Positions 11,915-23,390 of a stretch of 64,000 nucleotides of DNA are shown in pieces. Position 1 is the first letter of the stretch; the number at the start of each line of letters is the position of its first letter. Location of the stretch: positions 19,442,153 to 19,506,152 of the forward strand of contig NC_134028.1 in NCBI RefSeq assembly GCF_964204645.1, written 5' to 3'. The DNA comes from Tubulanus polymorphus (Eukaryota; Nemertea; Palaeonemertea; Tubulaniformes; Tubulanidae). Position numbers and translations under genes: made by a program. A model generated the notes under the pieces. The model worked only from the letters and a program-made list of their open reading frames with translations. It was not told the origin of the DNA and did not search any database.

Positions 11915-12090
11915 TGTGGTAGAGATTCCACTAGAAACAGGATCGAGAACAGCTGGGAAGAATTCCGTGTGTACCGTATAAGAAACTTTATTAGAGTGCC
12001 AAGTGGCGGGAAAGGGGGCTGCATGCAGAGTTACATATAGGTCATATTGATTGACAGTTCAGTAGTAACAGTATCAAGTTGTTTCCGACA
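11915..12090 (-). repeat. BEL/Pao 5' LTR (176 bp)
   Basis: Read on the minus strand it starts TGTCGGAAAC and ends CCACA, the usual TG...CA form, and contains AATAAAG in the middle as a probable polyadenylation signal. Its first 36 bases are repeated exactly at 5627-5662. The inner end abuts TTTTTGGTGCCGTGACC, placing the primer-binding site directly after the LTR. The outer flank is AAGCT. Confidence 0.8.
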
Positions 12091-12696
12091 AAGCTACAGT
12101 TCACCCCCAAACTTATGATACGGGCCCCTGTGGGATAACCTCCTTCGTTGGCAATTATTTTTTTCTTAAAAATGAATTACTTTTGGATAATGGACCCCTA
12201 GACCAGATAACCAAGACCAGCGTCAAAAACTACAGAACGCCCCACAGCATCCTCCCCGGCACATATTCGGAACCTGATCGAGATTGTAACGATTTGGCTC
12301 CCTGGTTCCTGTCCCATTCTTCAATATGAAATCGCTTTACAAAAAAACAGGAACAGGAGCAAAGGGGAATCACCTGTTGAGTTTAACTAATTTACAAAGG
12401 AATTGAAATATAAGTTTATCATGGGGGAGTAAATCCATCGTTAAGATTATCAACGTCGCATTGGAATTCGATGCAGACCCAAAATGTGGTTGGCATTGCG
12501 GCAGTGAGCGTTTTGAAATACCGAAAGCATCTCCTCTTTCGAGTTCAAAGTTTTTTTACGTCATTTTGTGCTCTTTCAACGCTGGTTGACGTTCCGACCT
12601 GCTTCTATATAGGCCTACTGTGTCGCAAACTTTACGCGCTATTCTATAGATTCCACAATTGAGGGATCTTCGGAGTTAGGTTTGGGTATTAATCAA
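12091..12696. other. intergenic DNA without recognised gene
   Basis: No coding similarity is visible. An ORF at 12471-12662 has no domain. It directly flanks the BEL/Pao 5' LTR. Confidence 0.4.
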
Positions 12697-12911
12697 TGTT
12701 GTGGAGGTCTTGCAGTTCCACAGGAGAAATCAGTTCGATGCAGAGAAAGAATGAGAGAAGACCCTTTTCGTTTGATATGCAAAATACAACTGTTTATTTC
12801 CGACTCCGCGGACAGCACATGCTCATGCTAATATGATTGACATGCAGGGCGGGGATACTACAGAGATGACCTATTTCTACTAACATAAACTATTTACTGG
12901 CGTTCGCCACA
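12697..12911 (-). repeat. possible solo LTR related to the BEL element
   Basis: The segment runs TGTTGTGG to CGCCACA on the plus strand, a TG...CA form about 215 bp long. On the minus strand it holds AATAAACAG as a polyadenylation signal and CATGTCAATCATATTAG, which resembles TGTCAATCAATATGACC in the BEL 5' LTR. The start AATGTTGTGGAGG...TTCCAC also resembles the inner end of that LTR (AATGTGGTAGAGATTCCAC). No target duplication is clear, so this is tentative. Confidence 0.4.
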
Positions 12912-13724
12912 AATGTTGCTTTATTATTATATTCAAAGATAAGTTCTTTTTAGGCCACACAAAGAAATACCCTAGTTTCTCGAGAAAGTCATATGCCACC
13001 CTTCACCAAGAACCTTAGTGTGTGATGTATTTGTGGTCGTCATCACCATGAAAACTGCGTCTGAATTTGAACATTGTTAAAATTTGAGTGCAATTTGTAG
13101 ATCCATTTGATCCATATAGTTACCCTGTTGTAAGCAGCATATTGAAAAGAGAAATATCGTTTCCGGACAATTCGACGTTTCTCTTTGAATGGTGATGAAA
13201 TATTTCGCATTTGCTTGATAATTCTCGGTGTCTTTTAAGAATGATTGCAAAAAATTCTATATTTTTATGACAACGCTTCTATTACGTTTACTGTATTGTG
13301 GGGCTAGGTGGTAAAATATAATCAATCGACATGTTTGATAATTCTACATAATCAGGGGTCTCCAATGAGTCTCGAACGACGACCTTCGTACCAAACCTTC
13401 AGGGTCAAATGAACTCGTCAAAAAAAATGAACTGGTCAAAAACAACGTCGACTCATTTTGAGCAAAATGTCAATTTTTATCATGAAATATTTGGATTTTC
13501 CCATTAACAATTTCCCCCAACAAAGAAATCGAGATCCAACTGGAATATATATTTCAAAATAAATTCAACCCACGTTTTCGATACGTATATGTTGACAATA
13601 TTACATATAGAATTGATTGATAGTTACGTTAGAGTCAACTTTAGTTAGGTCCACAAGTCCCACTGCAGCCACATACGACAGTACGTTCTAAACCGCTCTC
13701 AATGCAGCTGCATCCTACTTTACA
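12912..13724. other. intergenic DNA without recognised gene
   Basis: AT-rich sequence. A small tandem duplication (AAATGAACTCGTC / AAATGAACTGGTC) sits near 13409-13440. Nothing else is supported. Confidence 0.4.
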
Positions 13725-14714
13725 TCTTTTTTACAGCTGCAAACAAATTCTCAGAGGAGTTCACTTGATGTTGGGCCCTTAAACATGATGGGTTCCAACA
13801 TTTCTCCATTCGATTGCCATCCATAGTGTGTTGGTGATAATACTGGTGGTCTCTAAATCGCGGCCGAGTGCCAGATCTAGCCCGGAGAGTATGCTGCTTG
13901 AAACTCGCTTCGCAGGGAGGAATACTACACAAATCGGCAAGTTTAAAATCCGCTAGCCGTGCTCTCAGCGAATTTAGATTGGTTACGTCACAATATTTGC
14001 TTTTTGGATCGTACATTAAGGATATTAGTAATCGAGCGCAATCTACAAGTTAATCTGGATCGTCTGATGTTATCATAGTATCCAATGATTGTAATCTCTC
14101 TGCTTTGTTCATTAAGATGTTAACTGCTTGCGCTTTTCCTTTTCCAAAGAACGACTCGACGGTATCACAACCTGTATTGATATTGAAGAGTACAACATTA
14201 TTAATACATGTTTTCTACTGAAATGAAAGTCTGGAGAAAATAATGTCTCTAAGGTGCTAATGGCGGGTAGATTTCGACATAACTTACCGGTTAATGCGTG
14301 TACGACAGGGAGGAGGTTTGCGGCGCGTCCCATTGATTTTGCTATCATATGTACTGGTATGAATCTGAGGAATTTAGAAAAATGATATACTCCTATTGCG
14401 ACTTTTCATACATACATTATGTTCAATTGAATGAAGCGTGATGCTTTCACGTACACCTACTTACCTTCGTTTATGTCCAGTGCCCGTTCGAAACCAAACT
14501 TCGTTAACATTTTCCATCACGCTGAAGTAATGAATGGCCAGTACTAGTACGTCTGTATCTGGAGACTTTATAATGATTCTGCTTGGTTTTAGGGTCTTAT
14601 CAGCTTGTACGGCGTTATAGATAATCCTAGTATCAGCCTCTTCTTGCAAACACCCCATGTCTTCATTCGCTTGACAGCCAGATGATGTTACTGTTTTAGC
14701 AGACCTGACATTAT
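13725..14714 (-). pseudogene. EEADTR/HALTG-family gene fragment, three exons, one nonsense
   Basis: Minus-strand exons join in phase: about 14714-14465 (QEEADTRIIYNA, IKSPDTDVLVLAIHYF, WFRTGTG), 14365-14288 (IPVHMIAKSMG, LLPVVHALTG) and 14171-13725 (CDTVESFFGKGK, then LNSLRARLA and FKQHTLRA). Donors and acceptors are GT-AG. The order EEADTR, SPDTDV, HALTGCDT is known from a large family of uncharacterised, often repetitive, invertebrate proteins that I associate with mobile elements. The function is not known to me. One in-frame TAA at 14051-14053 interrupts the last exon. The 5' end is cut off near 14715, where a Ty3 integrase block begins, so this is a truncated copy. Confidence 0.7.
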
Positions 14715-15791
14715 TATAGCTTGTTCGGACGCGATCGGTCAGTCGCGCTTGTCAGCAATCGCTTCTTTTGGCCAGGTATGAGAGCCGATGTGGAAGGGTA
14801 TGTACGTTCGGTTGAACGAGCCCCACTTACGTCAATAGTCACCACATACCCATTTCAGCTGTTATGTATCGATCATTTGAAAATCGAACCATCGGGAGGA
14901 ATCGAAGATGTGTTGGTGGTGACGGACCACTTAACGAAGTATAGTTGGGCCTTTCCAACCCGGAATCAACTTGCATCTACCGTTGCCAAGGTTTTGCACG
15001 AGCAGGTGATCACTAAGTTCGGTATCCCGCTAGTGTTGCATTCAGATCAGGGTCAGACCTTTGAAAGTAAAGTCATCAGAGAACTCTGCAAGCGGGCCGG
15101 GGTGACCAAGTCTCGAACCACACCATACCATGCCATGGGCAATGGGGCGTGTGAGAGATTTAATTTCACTCTAATTGGCATGTTGGGTACATTAGAAGAG
15201 GGAAATAAAGGTGCATGGAAAGATTATGTCAGTTCGTTGGTCTTTGCCTGTAACTGTACCCCGCATCGGGTAACTGGCTTTGAGCCATACTATTTGATGT
15301 TCGGCCGACAGCCACGGTTACCGTTTGATTTACGTTATGGGTTAAGAGCTGATGAGGTGGAGGAAGTTGGGGAGTTCGCTAAAACGATTGATGAGAATTA
15401 GAGTATGCTTGGGGAGTTGCGAAAGAAAGGATGGAGACAGTCGGGGGTTATGATAAGGTATGATAAAGCTGCGCGGGGAGGTGTTCTGGAAGTTGGGGAT
15501 TTAGTACTAGTTAAACGTACTGGATTTAAGTCTAGACACGAAATCGCCGATATGTGGGAGGCAGACCCATACATTGTGGAATCGAAGCCGGCGGGTGAAG
15601 TACCAGTGTATGAGGTCCGAAACGTAGTTTCTAAGAAAAAACGTTTTGTCCACCGCAATCTTTTATTGGTTTTTGCGGTAGAGCTTCGCCCTCGCGAAGT
15701 TGAGAAGCCTAGGGTGAAACACGCGAGGGAAAAGCAGTCGCCGGTTGATGACGGAAAGGTGGGCGAATCCAGTGATGGAGAGGGAGATTAG
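14715..15791 (+). pseudogene. Ty3/gypsy integrase block, inverted
   Basis: The plus-strand frame has FGRDRSVALVSNRFFWPGM (end of the HHCC finger region), an integrase core with D (CIDHLKIEPS), D (HSDQGQTFES) and E (NGACERFNFTL), PYYLMFGRQPRLPFDL, and a C-terminal GDLVLVKRTGF...RFVHRNLLLV domain. A TAG at 15399-15401 interrupts the otherwise continuous frame. The CxxC part of the zinc finger is missing between YVRSV and RAPLTS, suggesting a small deletion. The block points opposite to the RT and RNase H pieces at 15803-23390. Confidence 0.9.
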
Positions 15792-15802
15792 TTCTTCGTT
15801 CT

Positions 15803-16487
15803 TCATAGGATGCCCGATGTCGGACACGGGTGTAGTCGGAGTGAAGTGCCGGCTGACAGTGGTGACGAACTCGGTCGCGTAGGTAGCATTCCGCCCCCCA
15901 TAGAGTTTCGGCGATCATGCAAAAGATCAAACACTATAGCAATCTCTGATTGGGGAAAAACGACTTTCAACGACTCAATGCCATCCTCAAAGACTTTCCG
16001 ACACAGTAAGCCATCACTTAAACAAAACGAATCCGCAAAACGTTGCCACTTTCGATCCAAACGAGAACACGGATGATACCGCCCCGTTCTAGAAATCTGT
16101 CCAATAATTCTACTCGGATCGGAGTCTAACTCTTGCGCGGCGACCATAGTCCTCCGGCCAACTTCCAAAGCCTGGCAGGGATTAAAAGACGGAAGAGGAG
16201 ACGCAAAAACAGACTGACAAACGGCATGGACGGCATCAGAGGATACGCACTTACGACTCAAGGCATCAGCATCCACGTTGGATTTGCCGGAAATATACTC
16301 TAAAGTTAAATCGCAAATGGCTAAAGACTGTAACCAGCGATGGCTGGTCGCATCCAGTTTCGCCGTAGAAAGCACGTAAGTTAACGGATTCGAGTCCTTT
16401 TTGACAAAACATGCATTAACCATACAAGTAGTCAAAAAAGGCCTCAGACACTGACCACTTGAGAGCCAGAAATTCCAACTTGGGGAC
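15803..16487 (-). pseudogene. Ty3/gypsy RNase H C-terminal half and integrase finger start
   Basis: On the minus strand VPKLEFLALKWSVSEAFFDYLYG is followed by a stop and then NPLTYVLSTAKLDATSHRW, YISGKSNVDADALSR and LLHD, which are the end of RNase H, the tether and the start of the HHCC finger. The frame then degenerates at about 15900. It continues the RT/RNase H fragment at 22688-23390 across the 6.2-kb insertion, and its end matches the beginning of the inverted integrase block. Confidence 0.88.
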
Positions 16488-16839
16488 CATTATGAGAATG
16501 CCGGTTTGCTAGCGTATCTATTTAACACCCGTATTGCTCGGGTTAGTTTTACTACTAACGGGTGGCGCTGTGTGTAAATTTCACATAAATCAACGACTTT
16601 CGGCTATTAGCGGTACTTAAGACCACTTGAAAACATCATAGTCAATTACGGTAGTAGTGAAAATAAAAAGTTACAGTTCGGTGTACAGCACCATAGCACC
16701 CATATAATACCACATACATTTTATTCAGACTAAGGACTTAGTTAACATGATCTTCATTTCCATTAATTAATGATCTGTTGAATTTATTAGTAATTCAGTC
16801 TTTCGGTGGTTCGAGATAAAATGCCCGCAAAATAAGAAC

Positions 16840-17480
16840 TAACGAACCAGGGCTGACCACAAATTGCCCAACAGATAAATTTTCCGAAACGACACAATAA
16901 TGTTTAGTATCAAATAACTCGTGGCGTGGACCTTGGTCTATCAACTGACCAATGCATGACCAGTACTGGCTATATAGTAAATTATCTGTTTTGCAAACAA
17001 TTAAGTTATTTGGTGTCAAATAACTAGATATAAAGTGGACATTAAACTAAAAATTGTTTAACTGACCAATGCTTGACCAGTACTGACCAGTTACCACTAA
17101 CTAGAACCCACCATATGTAATTTATATGTTTAGTAAAGCAATAAAATCGTGTTTGGGCGTCGAGCTACTAGATACGGTGCGGGCTATGATCTAACAACTA
17201 TTTAACTGACCAATGTTTTACCAATACTGACCTTAAAGTAATTTGTTTATTCTAGAAGCAACACAGTCGTGTTTGTTGTCAAATAATTAGAAATGGTGTG
17301 GGCTTTCATCTAACAACTATTCAAGTGACCAAATCTTGACCAATACTGACCACATAGCTATATTTATCTGTTTCGGACACAACTTAGTCGTGTCTCGTAT
17401 CAAATAATTTCATTCGGTCTGAACGTAAATATAATAACTCTTTTACCTGTACAAGCTACACCAGTACTGTCTAATTACCG
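16840..17480 (+). repeat. left subterminal tandem array
   Basis: Five to six degenerate units of roughly 118-140 bp. Each contains AACTGACCAATGCTTGACCAG (or close variants) followed by TACTGACC, then a GTCAAATAA(T/C)TAG motif; unit starts are near 16940, 17058, 17200, 17321 and 17441. The motif is the reverse complement of GGTCAGTGATGGTCAATT in the right array. Confidence 0.75.
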
Positions 17481-17558
17481 GTTAAATGTTTTTAGAATTA
17501 ACACGGGGTATTGCCTGAATCCTTCCTCAGTACTACTCTTATTAAATGTGTCGTTTTA

Positions 17559-17667
17559 ATATCATATCATATCATATCATATCATATCATATCATATCAT
17601 ATCATATCATATCATATCATATCATATCATATCATATCATATCATATCATATCATATCATATCATAT
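17559..17667 (+). repeat. (ATATC)n pentanucleotide microsatellite
   Basis: About 21 uninterrupted ATATC units. Confidence 0.98.
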
Positions 17668-19465
17668 ATATGAATAATGAATAGATGGAAGATAATGTAG
17701 TAGTTTTGAATGTTTCGTAACTGCTGTCCACTGACCGCAGATCATCAAAGTTAATCGCCTCATATGAAATATATATTCGTTATAAGGGATGTAGTAGTTC
17801 AGTGAGAATTCAAACTTATGGGTAATTTTAAGTGATCACAACGCTGACCAATAGAGAAAGCTGTATCACAACAAAAGTGCGACTTACGTATCTTATTGAA
17901 ACATTGTAAAATACCGGAGAGTAAATGGGAGAACCCTGAATTCGAAACAATTCCACACTCGGATCGTTTACTTTGAAAACACAATTTGCAATTTGTGGAC
18001 ATCCATTATTTCTGCACCAAAAGCATGAAGTATATTATCTTTGCTCGTAAAAATTTGAAATTTTGAGGAAGATTTTTGGCCTCGTTAACCTGTGAACACG
18101 TCCTTCATATATTTTCTAAGACCGATCTTGATATAATGCTGAGAGTTTAGAGAAAATTATGGTAGGATGTAAACTTAGGCCGCTTCGTATCCGTGGAAGG
18201 TTGCTAATTATTGATCTTATACACAATAATCATACCATGAGATTCGATAGAATATCGTTTTTCAATCATACGTACACGAATTATCGCGATATACAGATAA
18301 ATAGTACTCTAATATACTTTTTACTTCTTATACTGAATATTTCTTTAGAAGTATTAATAAAGAGTGGATCAGCAGGCTACCTGAGCCCATTCCAAGATTT
18401 GAGGTCAGTTGCCAAAAGTTAGTAAGTTTACATACCAGTGGATAGTTAACATTTAAAATGACAATTAAAACTTCATTGCTAAAAATAACTTTGTATTCGT
18501 AGAATAGTCACACTCAAATGCGGAGAATTGATAATACCATAATACGATACGAAAATTCACTGTGTACAAATTCAAAAAGATGATCTCTAGTGAACGATCG
18601 AACGTTGTGTCGTTATTTTCTAATGATAAAACTTGGTTTGAGATTTGAAATGTGTACATATTGGATCTTTTTCATATCAACAGTGTATTTGGTCATGTAT
18701 CATATTGTATAATGGTTAATTTAAACTAACTGGTTTTAGAGTTGTATCCTTAAATCCTGTAATAGAGGATGCAATCTTTTTGCGGCAAACAGTACAAATA
18801 GCTAGAAAAAGCAACGATAGTGCATTGGTAAACTTCAAGCAAGCGTACATTGGTTGTTTAGGTTTTTCGTTGGGAAAATTAATGTTTAATCATTATTGAA
18901 ATATCCGAGGCGAGCTTTTCCAGGAATTTACAAAGTTGAGCTTTACACAAGGAATTTTTTTGTAGTCCGATATCCGTGATTAACTCTGGCTTGGAGAGAT
19001 ACAATCTTAAAGCAACCGTCGAGTCAAATATTTCACCACAATTTTCTATGATTAGTAAAAAGATTAAGTAATAGCGTGGCTTGAATTATTACGATAACTA
19101 AAATCAGGGACCACGATACTTGCTCATCTACACTGGCTTCCAATTTAACAAAGGATTGAATTTGAGTGTTTGATGTTGTAACAATAGGCCTACCATACTG
19201 AATTACGGATTCACTTTCTACTTTTTGATTGAACATTTATATCACATATTGGGTCATTTAATTTTTACCAGTATAGGCCTAATTGGAAGAACCTATCCGC
19301 ATATCATGTTTAATTTTATATAATCTGACTTTTGAGATGTCATTCAATCAATGCATTCATATGCGGTCGTCGCTTTCAAAAGCCACCACGGACTGACTCC
19401 TTAGCGATACCTTGGCGGACGATCCCACACGTTTCTTGCTCCAGCCCTAGAATGCTCAATTATAA

Positions 19466-19869
19466 GGCGCTTTTACGAAATTGAATCTGATTCGGTTTAG
19501 CTAAATCCGATTCGATGTTGGAAAACGTAAGGATTAGTAAATCGAATCGTTTTTCGTAAATGAGTCGAATCAATTTATCAATCTAAAGGTCGCGATTCGA
19601 AAGAAAATGGGCGTCAATGGTGACCGAATTATTGATAGATGATGGTCTGCAATAGATGTCTTTAGCCCGCGGTCGAAGAGGACGCCATGTTGGATTTCAC
19701 TGACTAAATCGCCACTAACTTGCTCGCCGAGCAAGTTAGTCGATTTAATAAATCAATTTACTAAACCGCGTCCATAAACGAGTTGATTTATCATATCGGA
19801 TTCACTAAACCGCGTGCCGTAAACGTGAAACTTAAATCGATTTACAAAGATTCAGTTTCGTAAAAGCGC
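19466..19869. mobile_element. 404-bp MITE with 23-bp inverted ends
   Basis: Starts GGCGCTTTTACGAAATTGAA and ends with its inverted form TTCAGTTTCGTAAAAGCGCC. The interior has several more ATCGATTTA/TAAATCGA-type inverted motifs (CTAAATCGCC, CGATTTAATAAATC, AAACCGCGT repeats). ATA occurs on both flanks. It sits within the 6.2-kb insertion. No ORF. Confidence 0.75.
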
Positions 19870-19894
19870 CTATAGTCGTCATGAACACCCGATT

Positions 19895-20025
19895 TGAATT
19901 CAAATTCAAAAGACTCCTAAAAACGCACCTGTTTACTCGATTACTGTAAAGCGCCTTTGAGCATTTATATGCAAGAATCAGTGAAATTGGCGCTTTATGA
20001 GTTGTATTCATCATTCAAACCATTA
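19895..20025 (+). repeat. LINE 3' tail remnant
   Basis: The plus strand codes for FKRLLKTHLF, resembling the end of many L2/CR1-like reverse transcriptase ORFs, followed by GTAAAGCGCCTTTGAGCA and GGCGCTTTATGAG, the paired GCGC motif common in the 3' tail of invertebrate LINEs and SINEs. Only this short end is present. Confidence 0.45.
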
Positions 20026-21629
20026 TTCTCCTTATCCTATGAATTTGGAGACCCATCCTCGCATGAGAATGAATATAATGTGATTTCAATTAAAGATGAC
20101 ACATGGCCTCATATCATTACGTTATGTTTTTAACGGGTGGGCGAGATTATATTCTTATGTTTTTGTTTCTCTGAATGTCGCTATTTAAGAGTTCAATAAT
20201 AATTTCAGTCAACCAAACAAAGGATTTTTCTGTATGTTTCATGTCCTGTTTTTCCATAACCCTAGGACTGCATTTTAGGTATTTTTTGTGGATGACCGAA
20301 CGCTGCTGTCCCTTCCTAGTAATTTGATGATATCTGTCGAAATCTAAATTTTAAAAAGGAATCAGGCATATCTCCTTGTTTGACTAAGTAAGAACTCAAC
20401 TTTAAGGGACACTCCCTTAAAGGCGCCGAAGTAAAATCATGTGTCGAGTGGAGATGATATTGTGTCAGAATTTCTTCAAAAGCAGAGAAAATTGAATATT
20501 TTGAAAATAATGATTTCACATGTATGCTTGAATCCGCTATAACTGGAGCAATTTTCATAAAAACATATCTATGGAATCAACGAAATGTAATTAAGAAGAA
20601 TACTATGTTTAAGATGTTATCAAAGGCATTTGAAAAAAGTTTTCTGATTTCGTCAACTGTGAAACTAGTGTCAACCAGATGTGTTCCCATGAAACGAACC
20701 GACTGCGAGCCGAGTCGATGTGAGATGTGACCTACACTGAAAATCTCAAGCGCTACCACTGGTTTTTAGGTGCTTCTGAATGTCGGCCGTTAAAAAACTA
20801 AACAATTGCCATTTGGAAAGGGCCTAGTTAGAGAAAATGCTAGATGTGTATATTGTGTGATATTTCATGTGCGTTTGGAATTTAACCTTGTTTATAACGA
20901 AACACACATGTTCTTTTCTATTTTAGAAGAGCGCATGATAGTGCAATAAAGAACTGACAATGAAAAAGGGGTAACAGGTGACTGATATCACACCGAATTT
21001 CAATTCCTATGAACACTTTTCATATAGTGAATTCTGTACAAGAGTTAAAAAAAACTTGAAATATTAACGAAATAGTTTTTTGACGGACAAATCGTTACCA
21101 TCGAATTTTCAAAACTTTTTTAATGCCTTGGTGACCACTGGTCTAGTACGCGGTTTTCTGAAACAAAAGTGGCCAAGTTTAAAGAACGACAAATGATTAC
21201 AAATATTAGGAGCCTAATGCGTTTAATGATTTAATTAATTGGCATCGCGCTGATTGGTTGAAACGGTTGTTAGTCATCTTGCCTGTGATTTAATTGTTTT
21301 TTTAAGCATCGATTAACCATAGATTTAATCTTATCATAACTTATTTGCAGGTGCTTCTCGCAAACATTTTCTATTCGTTTTCAAACGCAGTACTGTTCAG
21401 ATGATTCGCGTCAAGCTTTGAGTCAAGTAGTAAAAAAGTTTATGTATTAGCATTACTATGCAGTCAAAATTACGCACTGCGGCAAGTGAGGTGCTGTGAT
21501 CCAGATGTGTAACCTATTTAGGAGTAATATATTTCCATCATGTCAACGCCATTCAGAAACAGTAGCAAAACATACTGCTGGTCTCTAGAAATAACAATAC
21601 GACGACAACCACTTTCGAATTCGACGATA

Positions 21630-22235
21630 TTCGAGAAGTTTCACTTGGGCAGTGGTGGTCAGTGATGGTCAATTTATAAATTCTAATGGGGAATGCTTTC
21701 TAGTTTCACACCAAATGCGGTACCGGTATATCTTTCTTACATTCGAGAAGTTTCAATTGGTCAGTGGTGGTCAGTGATGGTCAATTCATGAATTTTCAAT
21801 GGCGAATCCTTTCTAGTTTGACACCATAACGCGGTATATCGTTCTCATATTCGAGAAGTTTGAATTGGTCAGTGGTGGTCAGTGATGGTCAATTTATGAA
21901 TTCTCAATATTTATGGCGAATCCTTTCTAGTTTGACACCATAACGCGGTATATCGTTCTCATATTCGAGAAGTTTGAATTGGTCAGTGGTGGTCAGTGAT
22001 GGTCAATTTATGAATTCTCAATATTTATGGCGAATCCTTTCTAGTTTGACACCATAACGCGGTATATCGAACTCATATTCGAGAAGTTTGAATTGGTCAG
22101 TGGTGGTCAGTGATGGTCAATTTATGAATTTGCAATGATGATACCTCGGTAGTTTGAAAACAAACATGACTTGATAAATTTCCGAAATTCGCAGTCAGGT
22201 GTTCAGACTCGGGAATATCTCAATTGGTCAGTTTC
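21630..22235 (-). repeat. right subterminal tandem array
   Basis: Five good units of about 110 bp plus a degenerate sixth. Each has GAGAAGTTTGAATTGGTCAG, TGGTGGTCAGTGATGGTCAA, CTTTCTAGTTTGACACC and GCGGTATATC. Unit starts are near 21633, 21744, 21854, 21966 and 22080. Reverse-complemented, the TGACCA and GTGTCAAA..TAG motifs match those of the left array. Confidence 0.85.
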
Positions 22236-22687
22236 TGACCATCATGGTGTCACCATGTGGTCTATAGCTCAAATGAAACACGTGGGACCGACGAAAGGGC
22301 CCTAAAGCGTAAGTCATTTCCTGAGTGATGTGATCCAAAAATGCCCTAACTGGAAAAGGCAGTCTTTCAATTGGACGAAACCAAATCGGACAGAACAATT
22401 AAAATTTGGGAAGGCCACAGGCAGTGGTCTTTCTACGAAGCCCACGCGGTAGGCCTATACTTTGAGCGTATCATTATGAAATCTTTTTTTAAACCACCAT
22501 GTACCACATTAAGTAATAAGCATCGTTGTAAGCACTTGAAACACCCATTAACCACTTGAAACTGTCAGATCAAACATCGTACCGCATCCCCGAAAAGAGG
22601 GGTAGTTCAGCAAACCGGAGCTTTCATTTGCCTATCTAGACTACCCCGCCAGTACGGGTAGCCGAGCAAACCGGAAAACTCATAATG

Positions 22688-23390
22688 CGGATAATTTCTC
22701 TCCGATGGTTTAAGGCCGCGGCTAGCAAAAGCTATAGGTCGTAATTTTCCTTCCTGAGTTTGATAGAGGCAGGCCCCTAACCCACCCAGACTCGCATCGG
22801 TATGCAGTTCGAAAGGTAAGGAATAATCAACATCCGCCAAAACTGGCGGTTCAGATAATAACTCTTTCGATTGATCAAAAGCGGACTGCTCAACTCCACC
22901 CCATTCAATGGGTACAGAGCACTTGAACTTCCTCGTAGGGTTCCTCGGAGACCCCTTTAAAAGATCGTTTAGTGGCTTCGCCATTTTGCCGGCAAAACCC
23001 ATTATAAACCGCCGGTAGTAAGAAGCGAATCCCATGAAACTCTGAACTTCACTTACAGATTTGCGGGTTTTCCACGCTTTAATGGTTTTAGTCTTTTCAG
23101 GATCAGGCTCGATACCCGCCTCGGAAACTACGTGGCCAAGGTAAAGAACTTTATCCTGGAAGAACGAACATTTCGACGGTTTAAGTTTCAGGCCAGCATT
23201 TTTCAGCTTCTGGAAAACATTGTCTAACCGCACTATAGATGTTGTTCAATCGAGGTCGAAAATACGGATGATGTCATCGATATAAACGAGACACTCGTTC
23301 AACTAAAGATCACCGGGGCTACGCCCCATTAAGCGTTGGAATGTAGCCGGAGCTCCAGGGTCCGGGAGATTATCGTAGCGGACGAAACTG
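22688..23390 (-). pseudogene. Ty3/gypsy RT and RNase H N-terminal half
   Basis: On the minus strand APATFQRLMG leads to LVYIDDI, the RT catalytic box, then a TGA shortly after, then LKLKPSKCSFF, YLGHVVSEAGI, FMGFASYYRRFI (RT thumb) and ELHTDASLGGLGACLYQ (RNase H start), ending at SERNYP. The ORF continues a little into the inserted element. With the fragment at 15803-16487 it reconstitutes the domain order of one Ty3/gypsy pol; breaks include the TGA and a frame disruption near 23300. Confidence 0.88.

Larger units (their letters stand above)
5627..12090 (-). mobile_element. BEL/Pao LTR retrotransposon, decayed, nearly full length
   Basis: The element reads on the minus strand from a 5' LTR starting TGTCGGAAAC at 12090 to a truncated 3' LTR at 5627-5662. 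Domain order is gag with DUF1759-like region, CCHC knuckles, DUF1758-type aspartic protease, reverse transcriptase, RNase H, integrase and DUF5641, which is diagnostic of BEL/Pao. The coding frame is broken by a stop or shift near 9999, a MITE insertion (9049-9794), a shift near 8900 and a one-base shift near 6480, so the copy is inactive. A purine-rich stretch ending GGGAGAATG lies just upstream of the 3' LTR in the expected polypurine-tract position. Confidence 0.93.
16488..22687. mobile_element. 6.2-kb insertion with inverted termini, splitting Ty3 RNase H
   Basis: The left end reads CATTATGAGaatgCCGGTTTGCT and the right end, on the minus strand, CATTATGAGttttCCGGTTTGCT, each with ACCCGTA a little further in. 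The Ty3 RNase H sequence stops at ...RNYP on one side and resumes at VPKLEF on the other, so the segment lies inside one older element. Each end carries a tandem array of TGACCA-type units in inverted orientation (16840-17480 and 21630-22235). No transposase ORF is found; interior ORFs are short and unrecognised (for example 19033-19236 and 20316-20759, minus). No clear target duplication. Interior DNA at 17.67-19.46 and 20.03-21.63 kb shows no gene. Confidence 0.65.
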
